Shown: piece after piece, positions 61,965 to 64,000 of the stretch | Layout: each line of letters starts with the position of its first letter | Numbering within the stretch: position 1 is the first letter of the stretch | From: Candidatus Eremiobacteraceae bacterium | GTDB lineage: Bacteria; Vulcanimicrobiota; Vulcanimicrobiia; Eremiobacterales; Eremiobacteraceae | Length of the DNA stretch: 64,000 bases | Direction of reading: 5' to 3' | NCBI GenBank assembly: GCA_035295225.1 | Contig: DATGJI010000005.1 | Coordinates: 1-64,000, forward strand | Position numbers and translations under genes: made by a program | Notes under the pieces: generated by a model | Databases searched by the model: none | Told to the model about the DNA's origin: nothing | What the model saw: the letters and a program-made list of their open reading frames with translations, nothing else

Positions 61965-62207
61965 CTAGAGCTTGAACTGGGCGCGAACTTCGCGCGTCTT
62001 CTCTTCGAGAAACTTCAATACGGAATTGCGGACGGATTCGCGCTGGTCTTCTTCGAGCCGGCTATAGATGAGGAATCCGGCAGATGCGACGATGGCACCG
62101 ATGACCGCGGCAGCGATGGTCTGCCGGAAGATGGTCCCGTCATCCGTTTCCATGCGCGTCGCGCCGTTCACGCGCGTTGAGATCCGTGATTCAGCCGAGC
62201 TCTCCAT
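61965..62207 (-). CDS. small single-helix membrane protein, 80 aa
   Basis: An 80-residue protein with one membrane helix (TIAAAVIGAIVASAGFLIYSR) between a polar N-terminus and a charged helical C-terminus (LEEDQRESVRNSVLKFLEEKTREVRAQFKL). No family recognised. GGAGAAACG precedes the ATG. It lies between the transglycosylase and prp genes on the same strand. Confidence 0.6.
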   Translation of the reverse strand: MESSAESRISTRVNGATRMETDDGTIFRQTIAAAVIGAIVASAGFLIYSRLEEDQRESVRNSVLKFLEEKTREVRAQFKL

Positions 62208-62253
62208 GGTCGTTTCTCCTCATTTCCGGGGCCGCGCCCTTCGGCGGTCAATG

Positions 62254-62598
62254 CTATTTTCCCGCGCCTCTTACGGTCAGGTACCCACGATAGCTTCGAG
62301 CGATTGCGCGGAGGCCGGCGATTGTGGATTCTAGGACGGCTTGCGCTCTCACGCCGCCGCCGTGAATATCTAAGCGGTAGTCGCCGCGGGGGTCATCGTG
62401 CACCACGGCAACCGCGCCGCAAAAAGCGGAGACGCCGTTCGCCGCCGTCTGCACGAGCGCGCTGACCGCGGCACACACGATATCCTTGCCTGCCCGCGCG
62501 AAACCCGCGTGGCCGGTCACGGTGATGCGGACGATTGCCCCGCGCGATCGATTGAAGCGGACCTGGAGAGGAGCCTTAGCCGAACGAGATCTTTTCAA
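62254..62598 (-). CDS. ribosomal-processing cysteine protease Prp
   Basis: A 114-residue Prp-type protease. The active-site His and Cys are in ITVTGHAGFARAGKDIVCAAVSALVQ. Prp cleaves an N-terminal extension from L27 and is encoded between rplU and rpmA in Firmicutes and relatives. The reading frame has no ATG/GTG near the conserved start; TTG 62598, inside rplU, is the first usable codon, 23 bp before the rplU stop. No rpmA follows: the next gene is a small membrane protein. Confidence 0.8.
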   Translation of the reverse strand: MKRSRSAKAPLQVRFNRSRGAIVRITVTGHAGFARAGKDIVCAAVSALVQTAANGVSAFCGAVAVVHDDPRGDYRLDIHGGGVRAQAVLESTIAGLRAIARSYRGYLTVRGAGK

Positions 62599-62890
62599 TA
62601 CGAAGTTCGGTGATCGGCTGACGATGCCCGTGCCGGGTGCGCACGCGCTTCTTCGGCTTGTAGCGGAAGGCCATGACTTTCGGGGCGAGCGACTGGCGCA
62701 CGATTTTGGCGCTGACAGTGGCCCGCTCGACGAGCGGCGATCCGACGATGAGGTCTTTGCCGTCGTGGGCGAGCAGCACGCGGTCAAAGACGATCTCGGC
62801 GTCGGTTTCGCCCGCGACGCGGTCGAGGCGCAGTATCTCGCCTTCCTTTACCTTGAGATGTCGTCCATTTGCTTCGATGACGGCGTACAT
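62576..62890 (-). CDS. rplU: 50S ribosomal protein L21
   Basis: A 104-residue L21 starting MYAVIEANGRHLKVKEGEILRLDRV and continuing VLLAHDGKDLIVGSPLVERATVSAKIV and RYKPKKRVRTRHGHRQPITELRIEKI. ATG 62890 is the family start; the frame runs further upstream. It has its own promoter 50 bp upstream with a palindrome over the start site. Its 3' end overlaps prp. Confidence 0.96.
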   Translation of the reverse strand: MYAVIEANGRHLKVKEGEILRLDRVAGETDAEIVFDRVLLAHDGKDLIVGSPLVERATVSAKIVRQSLAPKVMAFRYKPKKRVRTRHGHRQPITELRIEKISFG

Positions 62891-62915
62891 GCAAAGGCCT
62901 TTCGAATTCGAATTC

Positions 62916-62965
62916 TTATGCGTTTTAGACGCATAATCGTACCATAACCGTGCTTTTAGCGTCAA
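62916..62965 (-). promoter_or_regulatory. promoter of rplU with a palindrome at the start site
   Basis: Minus strand: TTGACG (complement of 62960-62965), 18-bp spacer, TACGAT (complement of 62936-62941) preceded by TGG. A perfect inverted repeat TTATGCG-N7-CGCATAA (62916-62936) covers the expected start. It could be an operator or a 5' transcript hairpin. Confidence 0.6.
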
Positions 62966-63012
62966 ACACGGCATGTTCCGCCCTCAATTGTGGCTAAAGT
63001 ATTTACAAAGAC

Positions 63013-63068
63013 GAACAAATGCCCTACTATTTGTTCTTGGCAACTGACAGTTACGACGAATAGTTGCC
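63013..63068 (+). promoter_or_regulatory. inverted repeats upstream of speD
   Basis: GAACAAAT-N8-ATTTGTTC (63013-63036) and GGCAACT-N16-AGTTGCC (63039-63068) lie 40-95 bp before speD. The first looks like a repressor site; the second like a leader hairpin. No convincing -10/-35 pair could be assigned. Confidence 0.45.
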
Positions 63069-63109
63069 GCGCCGGAGGTGGGGACTTCCCGTAGTCACGA
63101 TATTGTCGC

Positions 63110-63562
63110 ATGGGGGCTGAATGGTTGAAAGCACTCGGAACGCACATCCTCGTCGAATTGTCTGAATGCGACCCTCGGGTACTCAGCGACGTCGAAAAAG
63201 TCACGAACATCCTTGTGCAAGCCGCCAAGGAAGCAAACGCGGAAGTCCTACAGACAGCATTTCATCGGTTCAATCCGCAAGGCGTCAGCGGTGTCGTAGT
63301 CATCGCTGAGTCGCATCTTTCCATACACACGTGGCCCGAGTACGGTTACGCGGCGATGGACATCTACACGTGCGGTGACCACACGGATCCTTGGAAAGCA
63401 TGCCGATTTGCTGCTGAAGCGTTTCAAGCCAAGCAGATGCTGACCACAGAAGTGCGCCGCGGCATGACGGACGACGCCGGCGTGTTCAGCCACACCGTCG
63501 GCAAGAAGTCGACAGGGACCGAGCCGATTGCCAAAAACCGAAAACTTTCAGTGGTACGTTGA
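63110..63562 (+). CDS. speD: S-adenosylmethionine decarboxylase proenzyme
   Basis: A 150-residue prokaryotic-type (class 1B) AdoMetDC. It shows ALGTHILVELSECDP, the self-cleavage site VVIAESHLSIHTWPEYGYAAMDIYTCGDH (Ser becomes the pyruvoyl group) and the C-terminal AEAFQAKQMLTTEVRRG. It makes decarboxylated AdoMet for spermidine synthesis. A TTG at 63125 just before KALG could be the real start, since family members begin M-K-A-L-G. The speE start lies inside its 3' end. Confidence 0.93.
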   Translation: MGAEWLKALGTHILVELSECDPRVLSDVEKVTNILVQAAKEANAEVLQTAFHRFNPQGVSGVVVIAESHLSIHTWPEYGYAAMDIYTCGDHTDPWKACRFAAEAFQAKQMLTTEVRRGMTDDAGVFSHTVGKKSTGTEPIAKNRKLSVVR

Positions 63563-64000
63563 GCAGGTCGCTGACGGCGAGCTTCACAGCCACGCACTGA
63601 CGCGGACCCTCGCGCAAGGCAAATCCGAATACCAGACCTACGCGATCGTCGAAAGCCCTTTATTCGGGAAGATGCTCGTCCTTGACGGCGATACGCAAAG
63701 CGCGTCGCTCGACGAGCATATCTATCACGAGTCGCTCGTACATCCAGCCTGTGCGCAGGCCGGCAAACCGGCCAGCGCGCTCGTGCTCGGCGGCGGAGAA
63801 GGCGCAACGGTGCGCGAGCTCCTGCGCGTGCCGAGCATGCAGCGCGTGGTGATGGTGGATATCGACGGTGAAGTGGTCGCGGCGTGCCGCACGCATATGC
63901 CGGAGTGGGGCGCAGGCGCGTTCGAGGATCCGCGCGTCACGCTGATCGTGGGCGACGCGAAAGCGTATGTCGAAGGATCGCGTGAGAAGTTCGACGTGAT
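63528..64000 (+). CDS. speE: spermidine synthase, N-terminal part (cut by window edge)
   Basis: The first 157 codons of a polyamine aminopropyltransferase. Visible parts are the N-terminal beta-domain (SEYQTYAIVESPLFGKMLVLDGDTQSASLDEHIYHESLVHP) and the SAM-type nucleotide fold SALVLGGGEGATVRELL followed by VVMVDIDGEVVAACR. TTG 63528 is the first usable codon in frame and overlaps speD by 35 bp. The rest lies beyond the window. Confidence 0.9.
   Translation, partial: MPKTENFQWYVEQVADGELHSHALTRTLAQGKSEYQTYAIVESPLFGKMLVLDGDTQSASLDEHIYHESLVHPACAQAGKPASALVLGGGEGATVRELLRVPSMQRVVMVDIDGEVVAACRTHMPEWGAGAFEDPRVTLIVGDAKAYVEGSREKFDV

Overview
The window is a 64-kb, GC-rich, gene-dense stretch of a bacterial chromosome with about 70 protein genes. 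I saw no rRNA, tRNA, insertion sequence, phage or CRISPR array. Housekeeping clusters are ordered infC-rpmI-rplT-trmH-pheS-pheT and trmD-rplS-lepB-lepB-rbgA-rnhB-yraN. Together with a Prp-type protease beside rplU and a YqzL-like microprotein, this recalls lineages related to Firmicutes, Cyanobacteria and Chloroflexi. Lipoprotein signals, a LolA-like protein and a TatA/B protein fit a cell with an elaborate envelope. A lineage such as Candidatus Eremiobacterota (WPS-2) is my best guess, but it is an inference and the sequence alone does not prove it.

Layout. 0-5.3 kb: transaldolase (partial) and transketolase, a secreted CsgG/FlgT-like protein, CvpA. 5.3-6.3 kb: a RES-Xre toxin-antitoxin pair with its own promoter and operator. 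6.3-12.5 kb: the translation cluster, with visible promoters, two leader terminators and an AUU-initiated infC. 12.7-16.3 kb: secreted proteins and a CreD-like membrane protein under a duplicated operator. 16.4-24.8 kb: persulfide dioxygenase/sulfurtransferase, split methylmalonyl-CoA mutase, gltX-glmU-diguanylate cyclase chain, secreted cupin. 24.9-29.8 kb: a PilT-type ATPase, isochorismatase-like hydrolase and a large Asp-box (sortilin-like) secreted protein. 30-31 kb: a HigBA module whose toxin is broken by a nonsense codon. 30.8-41.8 kb: M48 protease, IclR regulator with GNAT and AI-2E family genes, argS, rlmH, dprA, HAD phosphatase, DUF5679 microprotein, nrdR-dut, panE-like, glyoxalase-like, DoxX. 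41.8-48.2 kb: a FeS DNA glycosylase, an arginine-deiminase-like plus carbon-nitrogen hydrolase pair, DsbA-like, comM. 48.5-52.3 kb: a ribose-type ABC importer. 52.3-55.3 kb: LolA-like/UspA/small membrane protein operon and a Ser/Thr kinase. 55.3-62.9 kb: yraN-rnhB-rbgA-lepB-lepB-rplS-trmD, TPR protein, Tat protein, lytic transglycosylase, prp-rplU. 62.9-64 kb: speD and the start of speE.

Four families of short palindromes fill many intergenic gaps: GGCGGACC/GGTCCGCC, GGGCAAGC/GCTTGCCC, GGGCCGAC/GTCGGCCC and GGCGCGCC/GGCGCGCC. Three of them share a TAGGGC edge, and they occur singly, as inverted pairs or as tandem arrays with 34-37 bp period. In two cases the repeat supplies the stop codon of the adjacent gene.

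Themes. Translation genes are regulated through leader hairpins. Natural-transformation genes (dprA, comM, possibly the pilT-like ATPase) are present. Guanidino and polyamine metabolism appears as deiminase plus CN-hydrolase and as speD-speE. Several promoters can be read directly (TTGACC/TATACT type), mostly with 18-bp spacers.
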